Source of the DNA: Stagnihabitans sp043721775
GTDB lineage: Bacteria; Pseudomonadota; Alphaproteobacteria; Rhodobacterales; Rhodobacteraceae
Direction of reading: 5' to 3'
Length of the DNA stretch: 8,895 bases
NCBI GenBank assembly: GCA_043721775.1
Contig: JAYSQA010000336.1
Coordinates: 1 to 8,895, forward strand
Shown here: positions 1-7,242 of the stretch, one piece after another
Position numbering within the stretch: the first letter of the stretch is position 1
How the letters are laid out: each line of letters starts with the position of its first letter
Notes under the pieces: generated by a model
Told to the model about the DNA's origin: nothing
Databases searched by the model: none
The model's input: only the letters and a program-made list of their open reading frames with translations
Program-made: the position numbers and the translations under genes

Positions 1-1263
1 GGGCTGAAGACTGTGCTGCTGTTCGATACGCCCGATGAAGACCTGCTGGCGGCTTTTCCAGATTGCCGGGCCATCGGTATTGCCGGACTTTCACGCGCCC
101 GGTCGCCTGCCTGGATGACAGAGCATCTTCCACCCGCCTTCGCGCGCCTCAAGGCGGCCCAGCCCGCCCTTGCCCACTACAAGATCTGCTCCACCTTCGA
201 TTCTTCGCCAACTGTCGGTTCCATCGGCAAGGCCGTGGAACTGGGGGCTGATGCGTTCGGAAATGACTGGACGCCGGTGTTCACCGCGGTTCCAAGCCTT
301 GCCCGCTGGCAGGTATTCGGAAACCTGTTTGCCGGCGCGCAGGGCGAAGCCTACCGCATCGACCGGCATCCGGTGATGATGCGGCATCCGGTGACGCCGA
401 TGGCGGAGGCCGATCTTCGGCTGCATCTGGGCAAACAGACCGGCAGGAAAGTGGGACTGGTCGATATCGCCGCCATGAAGGCCGGACAGGCAGGCGCGCG
501 GATCGCGCACGAGACGGCGGCAGGCGCGCAAATCCTGCTGATCGACGGCCTTGATGAGGAAACTCTTGCCGCGGCCGGAGGGCTGATGTGGCAGGGCCGA
601 CATGCCAGACCCTTTGTCGCCGGCTCGCAGGGGGTGGAATATGCGCTGATCGCCTGGTGGCGCAGTCAGGGGTTGTTGGCGGACGCGCCAATTCTTGCCG
701 CCATCACCAGGGCGGACCGCATCGCCGCCGTTTCCGGCTCTTGCTCGCCGGTCACGGCACGGCAGATCGCCTTTGCCGAGGCAAACGGCTTTGCGGCCAT
801 CGCGCTGAACGCGCACCTGGCCGTCGATGACCGCGCCTGGCAGCAAGACCTTGCGCGCGCGCAGCAGTTGGCGCTCAACGCCCTGGCCAGCGGCCGCGAT
901 GCCCTGATCCATTCGGCGAAGGGCCCGGATGATCCGGCGGTGGCGCTGCTCAATCAGGCGGTTGCCGCATCCGGTATAAGTCTGGAAGAGGTGAGCCGCA
1001 GGATCGGCTCTGGCCTTGGGGACGTGCTGAGCCAACTGGTGCGGCAACGACACCTCACGCGCGCCGTGGTTTCGGGGGGTGACAGTTCCGGTCAGGCCTG
1101 CATCGCCATGGGCCTCATGGGGGTGACAGCGCTGGCAGCCCTGGCACCGGGCGCGCCGCTCTGCCGCGCACGCTCTCGCCATGCCCATCTCGACGGGCTT
1201 GAGATTGCGTTGAAGGGCGGCCAGATGGGCAAGGACGATTTCTTTATCGCCGCAAAGGGCTAA
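1..1263 (+). CDS. Four-carbon acid sugar kinase family protein (DUF1537), 5'-truncated by window edge
   Basis: ATP-dependent kinase of the DUF1537 family, cytoplasmic, which phosphorylates short sugar acids (threonate, erythronate, 3-oxo-isoapionate and relatives). The frame is open from base 1 (420 visible residues). The first in-frame GTG at 13 is probably internal, because the family's N-terminal ADDxTGA motif is missing and must lie upstream of the window. Numbered from base 1, HYKICSTFDSS (about 59-69) is the substrate-domain signature. VSGGDSSG (about 357-364), APGAPL (about 382-387) and ALKGGQMG (about 403-410) mark the C-terminal nucleotide-binding domain, so the 3' end is intact. It is transcribed towards the transporter operon, not with it. 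The phrase RHPVTPM and the CSTFDSSP form recall the subgroup beside RuBisCO-like proteins (3-oxo-isoapionate kinase, OiaK). That is from memory and unproven. Family certain, substrate open. Confidence 0.93.
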   Translation, partial: GLKTVLLFDTPDEDLLAAFPDCRAIGIAGLSRARSPAWMTEHLPPAFARLKAAQPALAHYKICSTFDSSPTVGSIGKAVELGADAFGNDWTPVFTAVPSLARWQVFGNLFAGAQGEAYRIDRHPVMMRHPVTPMAEADLRLHLGKQTGRKVGLVDIAAMKAGQAGARIAHETAAGAQILLIDGLDEETLAAAGGLMWQGRHARPFVAGSQGVEYALIAWWRSQGLLADAPILAAITRADRIAAVSGSCSPVTARQIAFAEANGFAAIALNAHLAVDDRAWQQDLARAQQLALNALASGRDALIHSAKGPDDPAVALLNQAVAASGISLEEVSRRIGSGLGDVLSQLVRQRHLTRAVVSGGDSSGQACIAMGLMGVTALAALAPGAPLCRARSRHAHLDGLEIALKGGQMGKDDFFIAAKG

Positions 1264-1298
1264 GCCTGCTGGCAGCCCGGCCCGCCCAAAATCGTATT

Positions 1299-1328
1299 TT
1301 ATCCAAGCCCGCTCAGGGGCTTGGATAA
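1299..1328. terminator. Perfect 12-bp inverted repeat between convergent genes, likely bidirectional terminator
   Basis: Arms TTATCCAAGCCC (1299-1310) and GGGCTTGGATAA (1317-1328) are perfectly complementary around a 6-base loop. The hairpin lies in the 72-base gap between the kinase stop (1263) and the oxidoreductase stop (1336), the expected place for a shared terminator of two convergent genes. On the minus strand the stem is followed by an AT-rich stretch that reaches TTTT after about 7 bases; on the plus strand by CCCTTTAT. Neither is a strong continuous U-tract, so intrinsic termination may be only moderate. Confidence 0.7.
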
Positions 1329-1335
1329 CCCTTTA

Positions 1336-2367
1336 TCACGGCAGGACGGCTTCCGGTTCCACGGCCCGCTTCTCTTGCGCGGCCTTGTAGGCAGCCTCAA
1401 CGAGGGCGAAGGTCCGCAGATTGTCGATGCCACTGGTATCCGCCTCGTGGCCGTCTTTCCACGCGCCGATGATACGGCGCTGTGTGGTCAGAACACTTTC
1501 CTGCAACGTGTGCCAAGGCTGGGCGGTCCACGGCAGCAGGGCTGACCCGACATGGCTTTCCTCCACCCGGCCGTCCGTCGTCACCTGCATGCGGAAATCC
1601 TCATGCAGCTTGACCGAGCCCTTGTCGCCTTCGATGATGATAAGGGTTTGCAGGATTGGATCGGGGATCTGCCGCGCCTCGTAGGTGGCCTCGGCGAGGC
1701 TGACGGCACCTGACGTGTGGCGGAGCAGCATGGTGGCGGTATCCTCACCGATGTTCTTTGAATTGCGGCGCTGCGTCTCACAACTCAGGTGTTGCACCTC
1801 GCCCAGAAAGAAGCGCGCAAGATCAAGGATGTGGATGCCGCTATCCAGAATGACCAGCCGTTTTTCATGATGAAAATAAGGCTGCGTTTTATAGATGTCA
1901 AAGCCGAATCGAAAGGCGAAGCGGGCCCATGTCGCCTCACCAATCGCGCCGCTGTCCAGCACCTTCTTCACCGCTTGCATGGGCGCCTGGTAGCGGAAGT
2001 TCTCATGCACCGCGAGCGGTACGCCAGCCTGTTTCGCCCGCTGCACGATGTCGAGGCAAGTCACCCAGTCTGGGGCAAGCGGCTTTTGCACAATGGTGCG
2101 CACGCCGTTCGCCACGGCAAGGCTGACCATGTCCAGATGCGTTTCCATCCGGGTGACAATGTCGACGAAGTCCAGCTTTTCGGCGGCGAACATCTGGGCC
2201 GGATCCGTGTAGTAACGCGGGATGCCAAACGCCTCGGACGCCGCCTTGGCCTTGGCGTGGTCGATGTCACAGACGGCGACCAGTTCAACGCCATCCGCGC
2301 GCATGTCCCGCCACGCATTCAGGTGGTTCTGCGCGAAAAAACCACATCCAATCAAAGCGCCCCGCAT
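1336..2367 (-). CDS. Gfo/Idh/MocA family NAD(P)-dependent oxidoreductase, possibly D-apiose dehydrogenase (ApsD)-like
   Basis: Cytoplasmic NAD(P)-dependent sugar or polyol dehydrogenase, 343 aa, the normal length for the family. The N-terminal Rossmann fold starts with GCGFFA (7-12), and AVCDID (31-36) ends the second strand with acidic residues, which favours NAD. The usual EKP motif is QKP (94-96) with Lys95 kept. HENFRY (121-126) and the DSGIHILD segment (175-182, His179) carry the C-terminal substrate-site residues. ATG at 2367 is preceded by GGAGG with 7 bases spacing. It is the last gene of the operon, 25 bases after the SnoaL-like gene. The GCGFFAQNHLNAW opening together with QKP resembles D-apiose dehydrogenase as I recall it, which would give apionolactone. 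Other members oxidise inositol, glucose or xylose, so family is near certain and substrate an inference. Confidence 0.93.
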   Translation of the reverse strand: MRGALIGCGFFAQNHLNAWRDMRADGVELVAVCDIDHAKAKAASEAFGIPRYYTDPAQMFAAEKLDFVDIVTRMETHLDMVSLAVANGVRTIVQKPLAPDWVTCLDIVQRAKQAGVPLAVHENFRYQAPMQAVKKVLDSGAIGEATWARFAFRFGFDIYKTQPYFHHEKRLVILDSGIHILDLARFFLGEVQHLSCETQRRNSKNIGEDTATMLLRHTSGAVSLAEATYEARQIPDPILQTLIIIEGDKGSVKLHEDFRMQVTTDGRVEESHVGSALLPWTAQPWHTLQESVLTTQRRIIGAWKDGHEADTSGIDNLRTFALVEAAYKAAQEKRAVEPEAVLP

Positions 2368-2392
2368 CCCAGCCCCTCCGTTTCCAAAAATT

Positions 2393-2812
2393 TCAGCTCA
2401 GGTGCGTCGCGCCCAGCGCCTTCAGCATCCCAAGCGAGTCAACCATCGCCCAGTGTTCAACAAGCACGCCATCCCGCAATTGAAAAAGATCGAAAACTTC
2501 GACATCAATCGCATTGCCGGTTGGTTGGTATCCGAACATCTCGCCGGTGTGGGTGCCGCGGAACCGCAGACAGGCCAGCACCTTGTCGCCTTCTGCAATC
2601 ACCGTGTGGATATGAAGGTTAAGGTCCGGAACCCCCGTCAGAAGGACATCGTGATGATGCTGCAGGCCTGCCGGCCCGATCACCACATAGGGCAGCCCCG
2701 GGTCGTGCCGCCGGAAATCCGGCGCAACGTGCAGCGCCCACCAATCCTTGTCGCCCTTTACGAAGGCGTCGAAATAGTCGAGCGCAATGCGCTTGTTGTC
2801 TTCAATCGACAT
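2393..2812 (-). CDS. SnoaL-like / ester cyclase family protein (NTF2-like fold)
   Basis: A 139-aa protein of the SnoaL-like polyketide cyclase / ester cyclase group, small cone-shaped alpha+beta barrels without cofactor that catalyse aldol-type cyclisation, isomerisation or hydrolysis. Visible family marks are RRHDPG (His36-Asp37), VPDLNLHI (61-68), GTHTGE (86-91), PTG (97-99), EHW (119-121), Asp125 and the closing LKALG (130-134). His36, His88 and Asp125 are candidate active-site residues by analogy only. Start: ATG at 2812 has AGGAG 9 bases upstream. A TTG at 2833 would lengthen it by seven residues but would overlap the SDR stop and has no better site. It lies 17 bases after the SDR gene and 25 before the oxidoreductase, so it is co-transcribed. 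Its job in sugar catabolism is unknown; lactone opening or sugar-acid isomerisation would fit. Confidence 0.88.
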   Translation of the reverse strand: MSIEDNKRIALDYFDAFVKGDKDWWALHVAPDFRRHDPGLPYVVIGPAGLQHHHDVLLTGVPDLNLHIHTVIAEGDKVLACLRFRGTHTGEMFGYQPTGNAIDVEVFDLFQLRDGVLVEHWAMVDSLGMLKALGATHLS

Positions 2813-2829
2813 GGTCTTGCGCTCCTCGT

Positions 2830-3621
2830 TCAAACAGCCTTGGCCACAAGCTTGCGGAATGGCGGCTGGCCGGTTCCTGCCGTCAGGCCGCCATCCACCA
2901 CAAGATTGGTGCCGGTGATATAAGTTGCATCATCGGACGCGAGGAACAGGATCGCGCCCGCCATTTCATTTGCCGTCCCCATGCGCCCCATTGGCAGCCG
3001 GTCGGCAAAGCCCTGCATGATCGCCGGGTGGTTCTGCATCCAGCCGGTGGAACCCGTCTCGGTGACGCCCGGGCATATCGCGTTGACGCGAATCCCATCC
3101 GACGCATGGTCGATCGCCATGGCGCGCGTCAGGTTGACCACGCCGCCCTTTGCGGCGTTGTAGGCGGCAAAGCCCACATCGGCCACAAGGCCCGAGATCG
3201 AGGCTGTGTTGACGATGTTGCCCTTGCGCGCAATCAGGTGTGCAAGTGCTGCGCGGCTGGCGTAAAACACCGAACTCAGGGTCGTGGCGATAACGCGGTC
3301 CCAGGTGTCCGGGCTGATCTCGGTTACATAGCCAAAGGCGCCGACGCCGGCGTTGTTCACCAGCACGTCCAACCCGCCGAAACGCTTGACAGTCTCGGCG
3401 ATGAACGCCTCGATCTCGTGCGGAACTGCGACATCGACGCGGGCGACGTAAAGCCTGCCTTCAGCCAGCCCCATCGCCGCCGCATGGCCTTTCAGCGTGT
3501 CGAGATCAATGTCGCAAAGCGCGAGGGTCGCACCTTCTGCCGCAAAGCGCTGTGCTGCGGCCAGACCAATGCCCGAGGCTGCCGCCGTGACAATAACAAC
3601 CTTGTTCTCGAATCTGTTCAT
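2830..3621 (-). CDS. SDR family oxidoreductase (classical short-chain dehydrogenase)
   Basis: NAD(P)-dependent classical short-chain dehydrogenase/reductase, 263 aa, cytoplasmic, probably oxidising a hydroxyl of the imported sugar or sugar acid. The cofactor loop reads TAAASGIG (12-19), with Ala for the first Gly of the usual TGxxxGxG. LCDID (35-39) ends the second strand with acidic residues, suggesting NAD. NNAG is at 89-92, Ser141, the YNAAK active site has Tyr154 and Lys158, and CPG is at 183-185. The tetrad Asn normally in the helix-4 VNL motif appears to be Thr114 (ATTLSS). Start: ATG at 3621 with AAGGA 9 bases upstream. An extension to 3681 would run into the permease gene and lacks family similarity. 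It follows the permease by 16 bases. A 3-oxoacyl-ACP reductase label from automatic annotation would be misleading given this context. Confidence 0.95.
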   Translation of the reverse strand: MNRFENKVVIVTAAASGIGLAAAQRFAAEGATLALCDIDLDTLKGHAAAMGLAEGRLYVARVDVAVPHEIEAFIAETVKRFGGLDVLVNNAGVGAFGYVTEISPDTWDRVIATTLSSVFYASRAALAHLIARKGNIVNTASISGLVADVGFAAYNAAKGGVVNLTRAMAIDHASDGIRVNAICPGVTETGSTGWMQNHPAIMQGFADRLPMGRMGTANEMAGAILFLASDDATYITGTNLVVDGGLTAGTGQPPFRKLVAKAV

Positions 3622-3637
3622 GATCGTTATTCCTTTT

Positions 3638-4630
3638 CTATGCCCGATAAGACAGCGAACGTGACACCGCCGCGACGGCAATCAGTATTCCGCCCCAGAT
3701 AGCCAGGGTCAGGAACTGGCTGATGCCGAGCAGGTTAAAGCATGTGGAGATCAGCTGAAGGATGATCAGCGCCAGAACCAGACCGCCCATCTTGCCAAAA
3801 CCACCCGCGGGCGAAACGCCGCCAAGCACCGCCGCAAGGATGGTCACCAGCAGATAGCTTTCGCCGTAAGATGCGTTGGCAGAGTTGAAACGCGCCATCA
3901 TGACGATTCCGGCGATTGCGGCAAGCAGGCTCGAAATCATGTAGGTGCAGACGATCGTCCTGCGCGTATCGACGCCTGAATAGCGGGTGGCCGCTTCGTT
4001 GGAACCCAGCATATTGAGCGTCTGTCCAAAGCGTGTGGACCGTAGCACGATGCTCATGACGAACGCCACCGCGACGAAGATCAGCATGACGACGGGGATG
4101 CCAAACACCGTGCCGTTGCCGATGAACAGGATCGGTTCCGGAAACCCCGAAAGGATGCCGCCGCGCGTGACGCCAATCGAAATGCCCTTGATCAGCAGCA
4201 TGGCACCCAGCGTGGCCATGATCGGCGAGACGCCAAGATAGGCGATGATCCCGCCATTGACGGCACCAATGACCAGTGCCAGCGCTAGCCCCGCTGCAAT
4301 CGCAAGCAGTTGCCAAAGCGCCCAGGCAACGCCCGGCTCTACCGGCACGAAGCTGAAGATGAAGGCCACGGTCAGCGCCACCAGATTGGCCGTCGCGATG
4401 ATCGAAAGATCAAGCCCGCCCGACAGCAGCGCCACCATCATGGCAATCGACAGGATGCCCAGTTCAGGAAGCTGGAATGCCATTGACCGAAACGAGGTGG
4501 CGTCGAACAATTTGTCGCCCAGAAGCAGACCGAACACCAAAACCAGCGCCACGAGCAAAATCAACAGGCGGCGGTCCACAGCATCGACGCGTTTGCTGAT
4601 ATTGCTCAGGAAGGAAGGTGAAATGTTCAT
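3638..4630 (-). CDS. Ribose-type sugar ABC transporter permease (RbsC family), second permease
   Basis: Inner-membrane subunit of a carbohydrate uptake ABC transporter, 330 aa, of the RbsC/XylH/AraH type (BPD_transp_2). Many hydrophobic segments span the chain (for example about 22-38, 55-70, 105-130, 165-196, 225-245, 282-320). SGGLDLS (70-76) is the family's GGIDLS signature. GSNEAATRYSG (209-219) is the cytoplasmic loop that contacts the ATPase, and LGGVSPAGGFGK (269-280) is the conserved late loop. Start: ATG at 4630 overlaps the TGA of the upstream permease by four bases (ATGA), the usual sign of translational coupling. Longer readings back to 5080 only repeat the other strand frame of the first permease. 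With the first permease it should form a heterodimeric pore. The substrate cannot be read from the sequence. Confidence 0.96.
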   Translation of the reverse strand: MNISPSFLSNISKRVDAVDRRLLILLVALVLVFGLLLGDKLFDATSFRSMAFQLPELGILSIAMMVALLSGGLDLSIIATANLVALTVAFIFSFVPVEPGVAWALWQLLAIAAGLALALVIGAVNGGIIAYLGVSPIMATLGAMLLIKGISIGVTRGGILSGFPEPILFIGNGTVFGIPVVMLIFVAVAFVMSIVLRSTRFGQTLNMLGSNEAATRYSGVDTRRTIVCTYMISSLLAAIAGIVMMARFNSANASYGESYLLVTILAAVLGGVSPAGGFGKMGGLVLALIILQLISTCFNLLGISQFLTLAIWGGILIAVAAVSRSLSYRA

Positions 4631-5634
4631 ACCGTTGCTCCGATCCGGTGGCCGAAAGCGCGCTGCTGCCGCTTGCGGTCCCATGCGATGGTTGAAACTG
4701 CGACAAGGAAAACCAAGCCGGTGGCGAACTGTATCCAGAATGAGGACACACCGATCAGGATAAGCCCGTTCTGCAGCAGCGCCAGAAGCATCAATCCAAG
4801 CACTGTCCCCAGAATGCTGCCGGTGCCCCCCGTCAGGCTTGCGCCACCAAGGACCACCACCGCCAGCACATCCAATTCCCGGCCGACAAGCGAATTGGGC
4901 ACCACCGACTGCGAGGCCTGCGCTTGCACCAAAGACGCAAGGCCCGCCATCAAACCCAAAAAGCCATAAGCGACCATGTTGAGGCGAAGCGCGTTGAAGC
5001 CCACCCGCTTTGCTGCTTCGGCATTGCCGCCGAGGGCGCGCAGCTGACGGCCGACGCTCAGTCTGTTCAGCAGGAACCATGCGAGGACGAAAGACAGCAG
5101 CAGGCCCAGAATCTGCATGTTGAGGATAATCGGGTTATTGGTGTCCCCCCCCGCGATCACCCAAGACATGCCGTCGGCATACCAGCCGGGCAGGAAATTG
5201 ATCGGGTTGCCATTGCTGAAGAACATCAGCAGTCCGAAATAGACGTTGAGCAGCGCAATCGTGACGATGATTGACGAAATGCCAAGCCAGGTGACGAGAA
5301 CCGCATTGAAAAGGCCGAACAACAACCCGGTGCCAAGGGCCACCGCCAGAAGCACGGCCCAGCCCACATCGTAGGTCGATACCACCGAAACGGCGAGGTA
5401 CTGCGCGATAGACGCTGTCGCCGTCATGGAAATGTCGATACTTCCGGCCACCAGAACGACGACGAGGCCTGCGGCAAGAATCCCGACAAAAGCGTAGGAT
5501 GTCATAATGTTAAAGACATTTCCGAGGCTGAAGAAACCCGTCGCGAAGATAGAAAGAAAGATAATAATCGCAAGGTTCACGGCCAAAAGCCGGGCTTCGT
5601 GCGTGCGCCCGAAGCGCGCCAGGAGCTTATGCAT
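4627..5634 (-). CDS. Ribose-type sugar ABC transporter permease (RbsC family), first permease
   Basis: Inner-membrane permease of the same transporter, 335 aa. It has a hydrophobic first helix (about 16-33) and further membrane segments to the end. GSID (64-67) corresponds to the GGIDLS motif, GGNAEAAKR (202-210) is the ATPase-coupling loop, and LGGASLTGGTGS (262-273) is the conserved C-terminal loop. Two ATG codons are possible. The one at 5643 has no ribosome site, while the one at 5634 has AGGA 8 bases upstream, so 5634 is preferred; the choice changes only three residues. The start overlaps the end of the ATPase gene by 8 bases and the stop overlaps the next permease by 4. It is clearly diverged from its partner permease, so this is a heteromeric type such as LsrC/LsrD rather than a recent duplication. 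Confidence 0.95.
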   Translation of the reverse strand: MHKLLARFGRTHEARLLAVNLAIIIFLSIFATGFFSLGNVFNIMTSYAFVGILAAGLVVVLVAGSIDISMTATASIAQYLAVSVVSTYDVGWAVLLAVALGTGLLFGLFNAVLVTWLGISSIIVTIALLNVYFGLLMFFSNGNPINFLPGWYADGMSWVIAGGDTNNPIILNMQILGLLLSFVLAWFLLNRLSVGRQLRALGGNAEAAKRVGFNALRLNMVAYGFLGLMAGLASLVQAQASQSVVPNSLVGRELDVLAVVVLGGASLTGGTGSILGTVLGLMLLALLQNGLILIGVSSFWIQFATGLVFLVAVSTIAWDRKRQQRAFGHRIGATV

Positions 5635-7105
5635 CAACTGCATCCTGCAATGCGGCTTCCGTCATCTGCGAAGGCCGGTAGTCACCGCTGATCCTGCCGC
5701 CGTGCATCACCACGACGCGGTGCGCGTGGTAGAAAACCTCCGGGATCTCATCCGAAATCATGATCACACCCATCCCTTCCTCTGCGAGTCGTCGGACTAT
5801 GGCATAGATCCCATCCTTGGCACCGATATCAACGCCCACGGTCGGGCTGTCGAGGATAAGCAGGCGTGGCTTTGTCGCAAGCCATTTCGCCAGAACGATC
5901 CGCTGCTGATTGCCGCCCGACAGCGAGCCGACCGGGTTTGCCGGGTCAGACACTTTGACGGACAGCTTCGCAATCCAGTCGGCCACCGTCGCATTGCGGC
6001 GGCGTTCGTCGACCAACCCGAACTTTCCGGCCAGATCACGCAGCACGGTGATGACCGTGTTCGAGGCGACGGATTGCTCCATCACCAGTCCCAGCGACAG
6101 CCGGTCTTCGGAAACATAGGCAATGCCGTTGCTGATGGCATCCCGGTTGGACCGCATCCGTAAAGCCTTGCCATCCATGATGATCTCGCCTGCATCCGGG
6201 CGCGTCATGCAGAACAACGACAAGGCAAGTTCGGTGCGCCCCGAACCAAGACGGCCGGTTATGCCAAGGATTTCACCCTTGCTGACGGTGAAGGAGACGT
6301 CATTATACTCACCGGCGCGCGACAGGTTGCGGACCTCAAGCAAAGGCACGACCGACGGCACAGTGTCCAGCGGCCGATAGTCAAAGGACTTGCCGGTCAT
6401 CACCTCCACCAGCTTGCGGTTGGTCATTTCCTTCGCCTCAAAGGTGCCGCATTTTTCGCCGTTGCGCAGGACGGTGACGCGTTCGGCGATCTCCAGCACC
6501 TCATCAAGCCGGTGGCTGACGAAGACCACCGCGACATTGCGGCGCTTGAGTTCAAGCGTCAGCGCCATCAGCGCGTCAACTTCCTTGCGGGTGAGCGAGG
6601 CGGTAGGCTCATCCATGATCACCAGCCGGGCCTCGTTGGCGATAGCCCGGCAAATCGCCACCAACTGGCGTTGCGCAATCGGCAGCTCGGATACCAGCGC
6701 ATCGGGGTCGATGGACACGCCGATATGCGCCATCGCCTCATGGGCGATTTCGCGCGTGGTTTTCCAGTTCAGCAAGTGCAGGCCGTGATGCCCCTCGATG
6801 GCGATATTTTCCGCCACACTCAGGTTTGGGAACAGCGACAGATCCTGATAGATGACCTGAATGCCACGCCGGATGCTTTCCGCGGGCGTCAGATGGGCCA
6901 CAAGCTCGCCGTCAATGGTGATCGTGCCGCCCGGTTCCGGTCGCTGCACGCCAGAAATGATCTTGATCAGGGTGGACTTACCCGACCCGTTCTCGCCGGC
7001 GAGGCAATGAACCTCGCCGGCAGAGATATCGATGTTGATGTCCGAAAGTGCGCGAACGCCGCCAAACCGCTTGGAAATACCGCGGAGATCAAGAAAAGTC
7101 GTCAT
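5627..7105 (-). CDS. Sugar ABC transporter ATP-binding protein with two nucleotide-binding domains (RbsA/XylG type)
   Basis: Cytoplasmic energy-coupling subunit of the transporter, 492 aa, the normal length for fused double-ATPase sugar importers. Domain 1 (about 4-240) has Walker A GENGSGKST (37-45), Q-loop Gln87, a degenerate signature IAQRQ (143-147), Walker B VIMDEPT (162-168) and H-loop His198. Domain 2 (about 255-490) has a degenerate Walker A GRLGSGRTE (284-292, Arg for Lys), a clean signature LSGGNQQ (395-401) and a Walker B region LLILDSPTVGVD (415-426) with Ser where the catalytic Glu would be. The switch position reads SDEIPE instead of carrying His. A degenerate second domain is common in this family, so hydrolysis probably depends on domain 1. 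ATG at 7105 has AGGAG 10 bases upstream. Confidence 0.97.
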   Translation of the reverse strand: MTTFLDLRGISKRFGGVRALSDINIDISAGEVHCLAGENGSGKSTLIKIISGVQRPEPGGTITIDGELVAHLTPAESIRRGIQVIYQDLSLFPNLSVAENIAIEGHHGLHLLNWKTTREIAHEAMAHIGVSIDPDALVSELPIAQRQLVAICRAIANEARLVIMDEPTASLTRKEVDALMALTLELKRRNVAVVFVSHRLDEVLEIAERVTVLRNGEKCGTFEAKEMTNRKLVEVMTGKSFDYRPLDTVPSVVPLLEVRNLSRAGEYNDVSFTVSKGEILGITGRLGSGRTELALSLFCMTRPDAGEIIMDGKALRMRSNRDAISNGIAYVSEDRLSLGLVMEQSVASNTVITVLRDLAGKFGLVDERRRNATVADWIAKLSVKVSDPANPVGSLSGGNQQRIVLAKWLATKPRLLILDSPTVGVDIGAKDGIYAIVRRLAEEGMGVIMISDEIPEVFYHAHRVVVMHGGRISGDYRPSQMTEAALQDAVDA

Positions 7106-7148
7106 ACGCGCACCGGACTCCTGTGCAGACTTCGGCTTGGAACGGATC

Positions 7149-7178
7149 GCCTTTGATCAGGTTCATCTGATCAAAGGC
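7149..7178 (-). promoter_or_regulatory. Perfect 12-bp intercistronic stem-loop between binding-protein and ATPase genes
   Basis: Arms GCCTTTGATCAG (7149-7160) and CTGATCAAAGGC (7167-7178) pair perfectly with a 6-base loop. It lies in the only large gap within the operon, 65 bases after the binding-protein stop and 43 bases before the ATPase start. There is no U-tract, so it is not a classic terminator. In other transport operons such hairpins protect the upstream mRNA from 3' exonucleases or attenuate transcription, so that binding protein is made in excess; that role here is inferred. A DNA operator is the alternative, since the arms are also palindromic at TGATCA. Confidence 0.6.
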
Positions 7179-7213
7179 AAAACGCAACGGCGTGTCTGTG
7201 TTGGAACAGCTTC

Positions 7214-7228
7214 AATCTGAATCAGATT
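7214..7228. repeat. 15-bp palindrome just after the binding-protein gene
   Basis: AATCTGA (7214-7220) and TCAGATT (7222-7228) are perfect inverted 7-base arms around a single central A, 14 bases beyond the binding-protein stop. As RNA it could form a weak six-pair hairpin with a 3-base loop; as DNA it resembles a dimeric regulator site. It shares the core GATTCA with the palindrome at 8338-8350. Function not established. Confidence 0.4.
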
Positions 7229-7242
7229 TAAGCCGCTCCGCT

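Noticed and set aside
91..1188. Long open frame (365 codons) on the minus strand opposite the DUF1537 kinase
   Set aside because: The protein is Arg/His/Gly-rich with no family features, while the plus strand carries an intact, recognisable kinase; it is a mirror frame of GC-rich coding DNA.
1789..2622. Plus-strand open frame of 277 codons opposite the oxidoreductase and SnoaL-like genes
   Set aside because: It spans two convincing minus-strand genes and their ribosome sites, and its product shows no domain.
2830..3681. SDR start 20 codons further upstream
   Set aside because: It would overlap the permease end, the added residues do not resemble an SDR N-terminus, and AAGGA lies correctly before the ATG at 3621.
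3638..5080. Longer reading of the second permease, starting at 5080
   Set aside because: The extra 150 residues are low-quality shadow translation of the first permease; ATG at 4630 overlaps its stop as ATGA and matches the family N-terminus.
7106..7242. A separate promoter or small gene in the binding-protein/ATPase gap
   Set aside because: No convincing -35/-10 pair and no open frame with a ribosome site; only the hairpin and the 15-bp palindrome stand out.
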